Positions 10,035-20,788 of a stretch of 64,000 nucleotides of DNA are shown here, in pieces. The translations under genes and the position numbers were made by a program. Below the pieces are notes generated by a model. That model did no database searches, was not told the origin of the DNA, and saw nothing but the letters and a program-made list of their open reading frames with translations. The first letter of the stretch is position 1; every line of letters begins with the position of its first letter. Source of the stretch: Tricholoma matsutake (taxonomy: Eukaryota; Basidiomycota; Agaricomycetes; Agaricales; Tricholomataceae); contig AP026538.1 in NCBI GenBank assembly GCA_026075535.2, positions 9,424,001 through 9,488,000 of the forward strand, given 5' to 3'.

Positions 10035-13000
10035 ATTAGGGAGTGTCGTTGTGGGAAGAAGGAGGGGGTTCTTGGGTTCTTGTCAGAGATGGTACCTCTT
10101 CTTATATGCCATCAGGATCTCGGGGGCATTCTTCAGGTTCAATTCAGGTTCCCATGTGTTTTTGGATGTCAGGTAGTCAACCCATTTCATGAGGTAACAG
10201 CATGTCTTGCTGTGCTTCTTGTGTGCAATGATCGCTTCCACCTCATATTCGTTTTCTCCTTCCATGAGGTCGGGTGGTGGAGTCAGGAAGTTTCGCCCAT
10301 GAGTGTTGTTCTCATGGTATCACATGAGTAAAGCCGCATGGAATACCGGGTGGATCTTCCATTTCGGTGGCAGTTTCAATCGGTATGTCGTTCTTGACAA
10401 GGCATCTTCAATCATGAAGGGCCCTTCTCGTTTTGGCACCAGTTTTCTCGTTGGGTAGCCAATCTTCAGGTTCTTGGAGTCAAGCCATACTTGTTCTCCA
10501 ACCTTGAACAGTTCGTATCGCCCTTTCATTTGGGCAGCCATTGCCTGTCTGGCTAGTTTGTGTGCGGCAAGAGCTTCCCTTCTCGCAGAGAGAAGTTCTT
10601 GGATTCTCTGTTCAGCAGCCGGCACATTCGTTTTTTCATAAGGGGTGGGGATAGCATGTGGTTGATATCTCATCATCAAGTAAAACGGCGAGTGTTTTAC
10701 TGCAGAGTGCATCTTCTGGTTGTGCACAAATTCTGCCATTGGGAGATAATGCTCCCAATCCTCAGGTTTGTTCAAACAGAACATGTGGAGGTAAACCTCT
10801 AGCTCTTGGTTTACTCGCTCCGTTTCTCCGTCAGTCTGGGGGTGATATGTGGTGCTCATGGATAGCTTAATCCCGAGCAATCGTCCAAGTTCTCAGAAGA
10901 GTTTGGATGCAAATCGAGGGTCTCTGTCTGAGATGATTCTTCTGGGGAGTCCAAATCTTGTGTATACATGGCGCAGGTAAAGGTCTGCAGTGCCAAGTGC
11001 ATCGATCATTTTCGCGCAAGGGATAAAAATTACCCCCTTCATAAGACCATGGTCTACCATGACCATGATTGAGTCAAATCCATTTATCACAGGCAAGTCC
11101 GTGATAAAATCTGTCATTACCAGCTCGAATGGTCTGCTGGCATTGGATGATATCGGTGTCGGCAGTGGGGTCATTGGGTGTGTATTCACTTTCATTTGCT
11201 GGCACTTTGCACAGCCTTCGACATACTTCTTGATGAAGTTGGCCATTCCTGGCCACCAATAGTCTCGTCGGATCAGTTTGATCGTCTGCCATTGTCCAGG
11301 GTGTCCTGTTGTGATGCTATCATGGTATTTTCATATGATCGCTCGGCAGAGGGTTTCATCCTGTGGCACATAGCATCTGTCTTTGAAAAAGAGCAGGCCA
11401 TCTTCGAATTTCCAGTCCTCCAATGCAGACTTGATTGGGGGAGTTCCATTGTTTTTCAGGGCTCATAAAGCGTCATTTATGAGGTCGTCCTTCATTATTG
11501 CTGAGACCAGGGCTCCCTGGAGCTCAGTGTTGATCGTTTTGACAAACAGTTCGTCAGTGAGGATGGTCTTGTCCTCGTTATCGGTGTCTTCTTCGGCTAT
11601 GTGATCTGCTCTCCTCGATAGGGCATCAGATTGTACCATCTGTGATCCAGGTATGTGTTGTAGCTTCAGGTCGAATTGTGACAGGTAGATGGCCCATCTA
11701 GCCTGTCGTCGGTTCAGTTTCTGTGGCTGATGGAAGTACGTCAGGTTCTTGTGATTGGACAATACTGTCACAGGGAACGGCGTCCCTTGTAGGTAGTGTC
11801 TCCATGTTTCTAGTGCTTGGATCACTCCCAGTAGTTCCCTGTCATATATCTTGTAATTTCTTTTGGCTTTGTTGAAAGAATGCGAGATATAGCCACATGG
11901 GTGCCAGTCTCCATTGGCATCCTGTTGTCTGAGTACTGTGCCTGTCGCAAATTTTGAGGCATCAGATTCTACCACAAATGGTTTCGTTGCATCTGGCATC
12001 AGCAGTACTGGGGTTTCGTTGAATTTCCTTTTTAGCACATCGAACGACTGCTGGCAGTTGTTTGTCCATTCAAATTTCTGGTTCTTCTTCGTCAAGTTGT
12101 TCAGTGGTCTGGCCAGATCCATGAAGTGTCTGATGAATCATCGATAGAAGTTTCTGAATCCTAGGAAGGATCTTACATCCTTCACTGTCCTTGGTGTGGG
12201 CCAGTCCTTGATCCCAGCCAGTTTCGTGTTGTCCATTGGGTCTGACGATCATGCCCAAGAACTCAACTTCCTGTACATTGAATCTGCACTTCTCTACTTT
12301 CAGGTAGAGATCGCATTGTCGTAGTCATTCAAGGACCCTTTCAGTCCTTATCCGGTGTTCTTCTTCCGTCTTTGAGAAGATCAGGATGTCGTCCATATAG
12401 ATGACGAGCCATCCTTCATCTACCATATCTTGGAAGAGATTGTTCATCATGGCCTGGAATGTTGCCAGTGAGTTGCACAGCCCAAAGAACATCACCATTG
12501 GCTTGAATAGCCCTCGGTTAGTCTTGAATGCTGCCTTCCACTCATCTCCTTTCTTTATCCATATGTTATGATATCCCCATCAAATATCAAGTTTCGTGAA
12601 AAATCTTGCTCCCTTCAGCTTGTTCAAGAGGTCTCTGATCAGTGGCAGGGGGTAGTAGTTCCAGATCGTTCCTTCATTCAGATAGCGATAGTCTTGGCAA
12701 GGTCGTAGAGTGTTGGAGTCCTTATTTGACACGAAGAAGAACGGGGATGCCATGGGTGATTTCGATGGTCGGATGTATCCTTTCTCCAGGTTTTCATCTA
12801 GAAACTCATTGAGTTTCTCTTGTTCTTTCGGCGTCAATGGGTAGACTTTGCAATCCTTTGGTACAAAGCCTTCCTTCAGGTCGATCGTGTGATCCCACAG
12901 TCTTGATTCTGGGAATTGTTCAGATGCGGCTTTCTCGAATACCTGTCTGTACTTCTGGTATTCTGGTGGCAGTAAATTGTCCAGGGTCTGTTGGCTAGTC

Positions 13001-13599
13001 TCCTTTCCCTCCTCTTGCTCATGCGCTAGTCGTTGGGATATGGATGTCTTTGCTCTGATCCATATGTCCGAGTTGAGTAGGTACTGTGGGGAGCCCTTGC
13101 CTTTCGTGAGCCTGCTGATCGTGTTCACTTTTTGGATGTATCTGTGTGTTGGTTCTCAATGTTCCTCTGTCAGGGGCAATTCTATGGCTGGTCCAAATAG
13201 GCCAATGACTGGTTCGCCTCATGTGTATGCAATCAGTATTGAGTCATCCTCAATTACATCTTGTTCAGGGGTCGGTTCCATTGCTCATATTTCCATGCCG
13301 GTATCTGCCAGTAGTTCTTCATCAGGTACCTCTTCGACCTTTACCTGAGGGGGGGTCTCCCTGGGCATAGGTATTTCAGCATTGATGGTATTGCGATCTG
13401 GAGTCCTATAATCATGGGTCGGGGTAGTCTGTTGTTGAGGGTAGTTTATCCTGTTTTGTAGTGTCGTCTTCACATTCCTTTTGCCGGTGCTTCCCTCCCC
13501 TGTGGAGGTTAGCAATTCCTTCATCCTTTGCACAATTTGTTGTGGCCTGTCGCATTCCTTGTTTTTGCCCTTTTCCAGTTGTTTCTTCTTCTGGTTTTC

Positions 13600-13950
13600 T
13601 CGGGTCTTGGCAACAGCACGTCGTGCTGCTTCAAGGCCTCTGGTTTGTTTAGGGGTGTTGCTGCTCCTGGTCTTTGCAACAGCTATCTGGATGGAATTTA
13701 GTTCTTTTGCTTTCTTTTCTGAAAGCCTTTCTCTAGTTTTTGCCACGGCCAATCGGGCTCGGGCAAGGCTCCTTTCTTTTTCTTCAGCAAGCCTTTCTCT
13801 CGTCTTTGCCACGGCTAGTCATACTCGGGCAAGGTTTCTCTCCTTCTCTTCAGAGAGTCTTTTTCTTGTTTTTGCCATGGCCAATCTGGCTCGGGCAAGG
13901 CTCTTCTCTTTCTCTTCAGAGAGCCTCCATCTTGTTTTGGCCATGATGTG
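13600..13950 (-). repeat. 66-bp tandem repeats within pol (AKTR repeats)
   Basis: Starts of the AKTR codons fall at about 13605, 13668, 13734, 13800, 13866 and 13932, a 63-66 bp period. Each unit encodes about 22 residues of the form AKTRxRLSEEKExxLARARLA; the last units are degenerate. The repeats lie between protease and reverse transcriptase and would form a highly charged helical linker. Confidence 0.9.
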
Positions 13951-14522
13951 TCGAATTCGTGCCAGTTTGTCGTTGGGTGCCTCCCTTTCAGTGTCGACCC
14001 TGGGGAGCTTTAGGGTATTCAGGAGGGATTGTTCAGCTCTTCTCGTCTTCTCCAAGATCCGTTGGATTTGAGCTTGTTGTTCTTCGTCTCGGAACTCAAA
14101 GGTTCCCTTCTTCCAATCGATAATCGGGTTTATCTCCTGCAGCCATGGCAGGCCCAGGATTACCGATTCTTTGCCTAGTCCAGCGACTAGGCATTCTATC
14201 GGGTAGCTTCTTCTGTTGATGTGGAGTCTTCCCTTCACGCATCTGGTGATTGTTCCCTGCTTGTTCAGGGTCCCGTCTACATTTGTGGCCCAGATGGTGC
14301 AGCCTAAGGGATATGTTCTGATCCCTTCTCGTTCGACGAAGCTTGAGTCGATAAAGACTCCTCCTGCTCCCAAGTCGAGGAGTGTGTTCGTTGTGACATC
14401 TTTCCCATTGTCTGACTCAGCTACCCGAATAGACAGGCGCATAGATTGTCTATTCATGGTAGCTAAGAGTACAGACCCTAGGGAGACTACAGCGGTGACT
14501 GGCATCGTATCAGGCTGCTGTT

Positions 14523-14532
14523 CTAAAAACCC
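14523..14532 (-). promoter_or_regulatory. -1 ribosomal frameshift site (GGGTTTT) at the gag stop
   Basis: In the gag frame the codons read TCG GGT TTT TAG, so the heptamer G GGT TTT fits X XXY YYZ exactly and is followed at once by the gag stop TAG. A shift of -1 enters the pol frame, which continues LEQQPDTMPV into the protease. The frame relation, overlap and position are what a programmed gag-pol shift requires; a downstream stem or pseudoknot was not modelled. Confidence 0.8.
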
Positions 14533-15417
14533 GATTCCTCCAATAGGTTAAGGGCTTGTTCCTTTTCTTCTTTGTCTAGTTCATCCAGCATTGTGCAGAT
14601 CTTCTGGTAGGTGTCCACCCCAGTCCTTTTCTGGGTGAAGCGGTTTTGGTAGGGAGGGGCTGCTGACCCCATCTGAGTGGGGTTCTTTCCATCCCTGTGG
14701 TTGGACGATCAGTGTCCTGGTTGGTGGCAGATGAAACACAATCCCTTTCGGAGGTGTTCCACGCGTTCTTGGTTTGTCAATCAGTTGATGTCAAGAGAGG
14801 GCTGTCCTTTCTTCATTGTTTCTTTTGTCATCTGGTTTTGCCTGGTCTTCCCCAGGATTGCCATGGCCCATTTCCATTGGCCTTCATATTTCGAAGCTGC
14901 CTTTATCCAGCCTTCGAGCGTATTGGGCACTGTCTCCATTGTGTGTACCCTCTTCAGTAATTCGGGATGCAGTCCATCCATGAAGTACTCAATCATGGCT
15001 GCATCTTCTGTGATTCCCATCCTGTCTTTCAGGATGTGGAAGTTCGCCACATATTCTTTGAGGTTCCCTGAACCTTGTTTGAGATTCTTAATCTCTGTCT
15101 TTGCCGTTCCGGCATTGTCGATCGGTGAGAAGGCCTCTAGGACCTTCTGTCGGAAGTCTGTGTATTCACCTAGTCCCTTGGACTGGTGCTGGTTGACAAA
15201 TGCCTGCGCCCAGGCAGCTGCTGTCCCTCCGTTCATGAAGGACAGTGTGAAGATAATCTTCTTGTCGTTCGTGTCATAGATGGTCGTTGATTCACAGGTA
15301 CAGGTCTATCTCCTGCAGGAACTTGGTGGTCTTGGTCCGCTCTCCTGAGAAGTCTGTTGGTGATCGGATTTGAATGTCCTTCACAGATGTCATCGGTGTG
15401 GTTGCGGGTTCAGACAT
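14523..15417 (-). pseudogene. Gag of Gypsy family 2
   Basis: Starts MSEPATTPMTSVKD at 15417. A retrotransposon gag domain is clear (IIFTLSFMNGGTAAAWAQAF, LGEYTDFRQKVLEAF, then a helical C-terminal capsid segment ending QWKWAMAILGK). A knuckle remnant near 14720, CFICHQPGH, is damaged: the arginine after His is TGA and the final Cys is not seen. It ends ALNLLEESGF at the slippery site. A TGA at about 15285 and a local frame disturbance between 15285 and 15265 break the N-terminal part. Confidence 0.85.
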
Positions 15418-15699
15418 CTCATTATAGAGGTCGTCGGTTTCATCTGTTAAGAAGCAGGTGGATGCTTCGGGTGGGGGTGTGTGCAGTTGTTCAAAGTCTT
15501 TGTCAGTGAGGAAATCTCCTCATTGTCTGTCAGTTGATCTGTAGAACCAACGCTGTGCTGGGGTCAAGTAACAGACTAGTCTTCCATTGTATCAGTACCA
15601 AGAAGAACCTGGCTGTGGTTCTGCTTCTCTTGGTGGTCGGTCTGGGGTTTGTCTAAACCCGGGTCACTGTGGTGTGTATCAAGACGTATTTCCTACACC

Positions 15700-16389
15700 T
15701 AGGTAGGTGGGCTAGCAGATAGTTTAGATCTTATGTTAAGGGCAAAGCCTCAACCACTTGATCTAGTTGATGTCGTTCGATGAGGTGCTTCCTTGACGAG
15801 TCATTCGGCACTAGTCTTACTCAGAGCGTCTGACATAAGAGAGATAGTGCACTCTAGCAGGCCTTCTGCGTAGAGTTGTTCAGGTTCACGCACTAAGGGG
15901 CTTCCTTAGTGGTTTCGAGTAAGTTTGCAAGTTCACAAGTTAAGGCTGTAGATTGCCTAGATCTAAACTAAGGACATCTCTACTACGAGTTGCAGTACTT
16001 ATACTATGAGGGAGGTCCTTATCATCCAATCGGAAAGATAGATGCATATCAAGTAAGAATAGAAACAATAGACCTCATGCCTTGCATGAGGCATCCGATG
16101 TCATGGAGTGCTGCAGTGCAGCATGTCGATCATGAGAGTCCGATGTCATGGACCTCATGTCAGGGGGCTGTCATATCACAGCATGTGTGGGAGTGGGTTC
16201 GGGTGCATGGAGTCACCATGCGTCAAGGGTGCCTTCCACAGGAAGGGGATCGAATGCATGCAGTCGGCATGCGTCGTGTGTGTGTCTGATGTCAAGGACA
16301 TGCCCTAGGCATGAATCAAGGGGTGCCTCCTGTCTGGAGGGGATCGTCGGGTGCGTCAGGTTCCATGAGTTACAAGGAAAATTGTAACA
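15700..16389 (-). repeat. 5' LTR of Gypsy family 2 (inner end uncertain)
   Basis: On the minus strand it starts TGTTACAATTTTCC at 16389. Only the first 159 bp can be verified against the 3' LTR; the remainder is assigned because gag and leader start near 15.66 kb. A TATA-like element (AGTATAAGTA, about 16010-15998 on the minus strand) is a candidate core promoter. Confidence 0.6.
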
Positions 16390-17560
16390 CCTTGTGCCTT
16401 AACTCATATCTTTTGCCTCATGTTCTACACATGTTTCTCATTCCATTTTAGGAAGTTTCTTTAAAACATATAAAACTCTGTAGTATCTACTTGGAAATGA
16501 CAAGAAATCGTCTTCACATATCGTCTCGTATACAGTTCTAAGCATCTGATCAACTTTCTAAAACAATCTAAGTCTCTGCGGGTTTTCTCGATTGATGAGA
16601 AACCTCTGTGATCGTCGCATCCTCGATCCTCTCGTCATTAGTTCTAGCAACCCTTCCAACACTTCATAGCAGTTTGCCGCACCCTTCATATACCATCGAC
16701 CTATTGAAAGGTCTGCAGAATTCACATATCGACCATCGACGATAAACTCGTTCGCCGTCGATCTCATTGATCGCCCTCGATATCAATCAATACTCGATCA
16801 GACTGCGCCAAACGCCTTCGTCTCTCATAACACTACCTTCACGACTAGTGTTAACTAGTAATCTTCTCATAGGTTTGACCATGAACATTCGGAATGTCTC
16901 GCAACCTTCCTCTGACTCATTGCAAACATCATCAATTGCCTCATCAGCAGTTCTGGTGGTTTTCCCAGGTTGAGCATCATCAACAGTCAAGAATTGGTTG
17001 AGATATGACCAAAAACATTTTTGTACAAGTATTTTGTTGTATCAGAACAACTTTGATTGCATTGCTTATTACCTGAGCTATAATTTTTTTAGTACAGCTA
17101 TATGACATCATAAAAGTAACAACAGCACACCTAATCATCTGTACCATGGGATTTTTATATATAATAGCCCAAATGAGTGCAACTACAAACTACAAATTAC
17201 AAACTACCAACTGCAACTTGAATGCATGTCCTTTTGGTTTTGGCCATATCTCAGTCAAATCTTGACAGGTCTACAGAGCATTACAATCTCTATCCATGAA
17301 TATAATATATATGAGGTAATGGTCACCTTTATTGAGATACATATGGGTTATTTGGCACAATAAATTTTATGACAAAAGACCAGTCCAAACCAGTCTTTTT
17401 TCGGTCCATGGACCGATTAGGACTGGTCCTAAAGGGTCCGGTTGCGGTCCTCCAGTATCTGGGTCGGTCCTAGACCAGTTGCAGTTGCTGGTTGCCCCAT
17501 TTGGAAGTCAAAAACCAGACTGGACTGGACCTTTAAACACTAATCAATCAAATGTGTGCT
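16390..17560. repeat. Non-coding stretch with a GGTCC-rich repeat
   Basis: No gene recognised. Between 17393 and 17530 the motifs GGTCC, GGACC, ACCAG and CTGGT recur in both orientations (for example CGGTCCATGGACCG, a perfect palindrome at about 17402-17415), typical of a short non-autonomous element able to fold on itself. The rest is AT-rich and unassigned. Confidence 0.5.
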
Positions 17561-17679
17561 TATTGGATATGAACATAAATCCAAAGCTTACTGATGCTAT
17601 GAACATACCACCCATAAAGTCAACAGCTCCTATCACATTTGCTTCATTGAGAGTCACAAAGGCCATACACTATCAGAAC

Positions 17680-18006
17680 CAATGAAACACCTGACACAGA
17701 CTCAGTCAGACCAATAAATCCAATAATTGCACCACCTGATGATGATGATGATGATGATGAACCTATTACTCCCACAACTTGCCTGGATATACATATGACA
17801 CCACCCATAATTGCACTCCCTCGATGATCATCTCGCATTCCGATGCCAACTGATTGCAATCCAAATGGTGGACCTACTGTCACCCACACTGAAACAGCTG
17901 TGCAGGAATCCAAGGAGAGTGCGGTTCGCATGAAGAAGCTTCATCAGGAATGGAAAGCAGCTAGACAGGCTGAAATGTGCACTGATCACCCCAAAGAACT
18001 TGCTGA
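17680..18006 (+). pseudogene. Copia-2 pol, left fragment (integrase-RT linker)
   Basis: A plus-strand frame with Thr/Pro/Asp-rich linker (including a GAT repeat at 17738-17760) and PRxSSRIPMPTDCNPNGGP, then KESAVRMKKLHQEWKAARQAEM, stopping at LADDD where the Gypsy family 3 LTR begins. The x is TGA where CGA fits. The right-hand part continues at 27888 (TASNNIANDLHHAF). The 5' end of Copia-2 (gag, protease, integrase core) was not found upstream, so the element is also 5' truncated. Confidence 0.7.
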
Positions 18007-19115
18007 TGATGATACTCGACCAGGAAACCCAAACAAATCCCACTATAAGGGCTCAAATGGTATAATGCTAGTTAGAGGAAGGTTGCAAGGTGGTACTAAA
18101 TATCACCGCTGTAAACCAAGGGTATGAAAATGACTCTAGAGGGTGTGCGATGAAGTTCGATGAGGTTTGAAAGTATTTGAAGCATTGTGATGATGTTCAA
18201 GAGAAGTTCGATAACAATCAAGGGCATACAAAGTGCTGCGAAAACATTTGAGGGAAATTTAATGAAGTTTGAAGAGGTTCAAGGAGGTGCGATGATGTTC
18301 AAAGAAGTTTGAAGGCCTTTATAGAAGACAAAGACACCTTCAATGGTGGCTGAGGATAGACTATAAGGATGTAGAAAGGTGCTGAGAGAGGATAGACGAT
18401 ATGTGATAGTTTCAAGAAGCTAGTATGAGGAGTTTGAGGAAATTTGGTGTAAAACACTGAACTTCGAGGCTAAGTCGAGACACTTTGACTCAAGAGAATG
18501 GCTCTTAAATTAGATGATTGGTGTGAGAGGACAATGTATTCTGTCTTTCTAAGTAGCTAGTACAAGGCTATATATGTTTGGGAGAAGTGATACTAAAAAG
18601 GAAATAAAACATGAGGGATACATGAGGCAAGATATAAAACAATAGAGAATCTTTGCAAATCATAGAATAAATGAAAGAAGATAAGAAGGGAAACATCTAG
18701 AGGCATGATTTATCACTGGTACCTGTTCCCATTGATCCAATATATCATCAAGATGTCAAAGTGCCACAATCACATCCTAAAATCCCGTCGTTGTGTCTCC
18801 TCGTGTCCAGTGGTGCTCAATATGTGACACACTAACTCTTACAAGGTGTGCTGCATGTATCTGAAGGGCGGTGCAATAGGTGTATGGCGGCTGAATGCGT
18901 TCGAAGTGCTGCAATATTGTTCAAAGTCGTTCGAAGTCATTCGAGATTGTTTGAAGTCATTTGAAGTCATTCAAGATTGTTTGAAGTTGTTCGAGATCAT
19001 TTGAAGTTGTTCTGGAGCAGTGTCGCAGGGTTTGTAGGGGTTGGGAGTGTGCGTGTTGATGTGTTGATGCCTCTGGAGATGTTCCCAGAGCTTAGAGCAC
19101 ACAGTGGACCTATCA
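18007..19115 (-). repeat. 3' LTR of Gypsy family 3
   Basis: 1109 bp, near-identical to 26804-27887. Near its outer U3 end (18900-19015 on the plus strand) there is a cluster of TTCGAA-type repeats, in states TTCGAA, TTTGAA and TTCAAA. Most LTR-LTR differences are CG/TG/CA. Confidence 0.9.
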
Positions 19116-19135
19116 TCCTCCCCCTTACTGAAATC
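19116..19135 (-). promoter_or_regulatory. Polypurine tract of Gypsy family 3
   Basis: Minus strand CAGTAAGGGGGAGGA directly precedes the first base (TGATAGG) of the 3' LTR, the position of the plus-strand primer. Confidence 0.8.
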
Positions 19136-19262
19136 CTGACTGTTCCAGTCAGCCAATCGGAGTCACATGCGAAATGTGTGATCATGTTGAAGCTGTAAAC
19201 AAACTTGAAAACTTCTTGCTCTCCTTCCTCAACCTCTAAACTCTCGATACTAGCTTTTCATT

Positions 19263-20547
19263 ATGTCTCTCCTTGCCGAACTCAATACCGAAGTCCTCAA
19301 ATACACCAAATCGATCCCAGATCACGGTGTCGCAGAAGACCTTGACTTTGAAGTGTGGGGGAAAGGGTTTTGTGAGAAGATGGTAAGTTTTTGATTCTTA
19401 TTCGATATTTGGATTCTAAAGCGATATGTTCAGGCAGAATACAACAAATTGGCAGATGATTTGGGTGAAGAGCATGACTCAACCATGCAACAGGTCGTCG
19501 AAGAGGTTTTTGAGCTGTTCAAACTGATGGCTCAATGCGAATGGCTTTCGTGGGGTGGGGACTTCTTGTTTGCAGATCTGAGTGAGCAGGTGGAGTGAGA
19601 GCGAAGGGAAGACAAAGCAAGACAAGTTCGGGAGGAGGAGGAGGAGGCTTGCAGGGCAGAGGAAGATGTGAAGAAAGCGAAGATTGAGGCTTGGAGGGGG
19701 GCATTAGGAGATGCTCGAAATGCAGCTCTTGCTGTGTTTTGTGCTAAAACTTTGTTGAAGGAGGAGCTGCAGCGACGAAACACAGAGCTCGCAGCGGAAG
19801 CATGAGCGATTGAGAGGCTAGAGGCTGGAGAGGAGGACGAGGAAGAAGATTTGGGAGGGTTGCCAGTAATCAGGATTGGGAAGTGTAAGGTAGTGGAGAT
19901 CGAGAGGATGAGATCATCGAGGACAAGGTAGAGAGCAAGTGGAGGAGGTTTGCTGAGGGTGGACTTCTCAACTTCGAAGGCCTGGTGAGTTTTCGCTTTG
20001 TTTTCAAAGGGTTTTCAGAGTGCTAATCAATGTTGTAGTGAGATCAATGTGCTAGGATGATATCCCAGCTGTCATGCATTGTCAAGGAGGGAGCCCTGAA
20101 GTGCACGAAGTGCACTCAGGCAGTGCAGGGGTGCTACTGGGAAGGGGTCTCAAGGCAGGGACTTTGCAAAGGCAAAGCGAGAAGATTTGGGGTTGTGAAA
20201 CTGGATTTGTGCTCAAAACCAGGTACAAAATTCATTCAATATAATCTCATAGTGTATGCTAACCTATTTTCAGATCGAAAGTACCTTGAATTCGCATCAT
20301 GGGTCCCATCGCTGACATCGAACCAGTCGCAGGCCCTTCAAAACCATTGAAGGAGAAACAGAAGTCATCGAAGGGAAAGGGAAAGGCAAAAGCAAAAGCA
20401 TCGCATAGTTTCAAAGAGGATGAGGATGTCGATGAGGAGGTTGTGACTCGTTGTCAATATCTGGTGACGAGGTTGGCAGAGTTGAAGGTTGAGATGGAGG
20501 TTTTGTGCAGGCAGATAGAAGTGGTGGAAGAGATGTTGGAAGAGTAG
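19263..20547 (+). pseudogene. Antisense accessory gene inside Gypsy family 3
   Basis: A spliced gene on the strand opposite to pol. Exon 1 is 19263-19382 (MSLLAELNTEVLKYTKS...), then GT-AG introns at 19383-19433, 19985-20038 and 20223-20273. The protein has an N-terminal helical domain, a long Glu/Arg coiled coil (residues about 110-200), a Cys cluster (CTKCTQAVQGC...C, near 20110-20165), a Lys-rich tail and a C-terminal coiled coil ending VVEEMLEE. It is broken by TGA codons at 19596, 19804, 20039 and 20290 (each fits Arg) and by a frameshift near 19905. Function unknown; the Cys cluster plus coiled coils suggest a nucleic-acid-binding or dimerising protein. Confidence 0.75.
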
Positions 20548-20788
20548 TAGATTGTGTTTTATAATTTAGATTTTTTGTGAGTCTCAAAAGTAGCGATAAG
20601 AAAAGTAAGAAGGAAAAGAAAGAAGAAAAGAAAAAAAGGAATAAGGGAAAAGCTCAGTAGATCATCATGGCCAAAAAACCCTTTTGGAGTTTGTGCGACC
20701 ATGCTATAATGCGATATTGCGACTTGTATTGTACACTAAAAGAAATTGAGGTCATAGGAAAGTGATCATGAACAAAGAAAGGGGATAA

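Larger units (their letters stand above)
10083..14538 (-). pseudogene. Pol polyprotein of Gypsy family 2 with chromodomain
   Basis: Read right to left. Aspartic protease (about 14400-14250, LLDLGAGGVFID; the usual DSG reads DLG). Tandem 22-residue AKTR repeats (13950-13600). Reverse transcriptase (about 12960-12260) with KLDI, GYHNIWIKKGDEWKAAF and the catalytic YMDD. RNase H (about 12100-11560). Integrase with zinc-finger remnant (KCQQMK), core ([37 protein letters not shown]). Chromodomain (10255-10100, NEYEVEAIIAHKK... MKWVDYLTSKNTWEPE). Breaks: TGA codons at about 10320, 10891, 11329, 11467, 12138, 12588, 13155, 13220, 13291 and 13817 among others, each where Arg fits, plus a one-base frameshift near 12243. 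Gag and pol overlap in different frames. Non-functional. Confidence 0.9.
8742..16389 (-). mobile_element. Ty3/Gypsy chromovirus family 2 with extra 3' ORFs
   Basis: An LTR retrotransposon read on the minus strand: 5' LTR (ending at 16389), gag, -1 frameshift site, pol (protease, repeat linker, RT, RNase H, integrase, chromodomain), a CCHC-knuckle ORF, a membrane-anchor ORF, polypurine tract, and a 3' LTR truncated to 159 bp. Order and chromodomain place it in the chromoviruses. It is dead: about sixteen in-frame TGA codons and one pol frameshift. No target duplication can be expected because the left end is truncated. The primer binding site was not identified, and the left limit of the 5' LTR is uncertain (about 15.66-15.72 kb). 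Confidence 0.92.
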
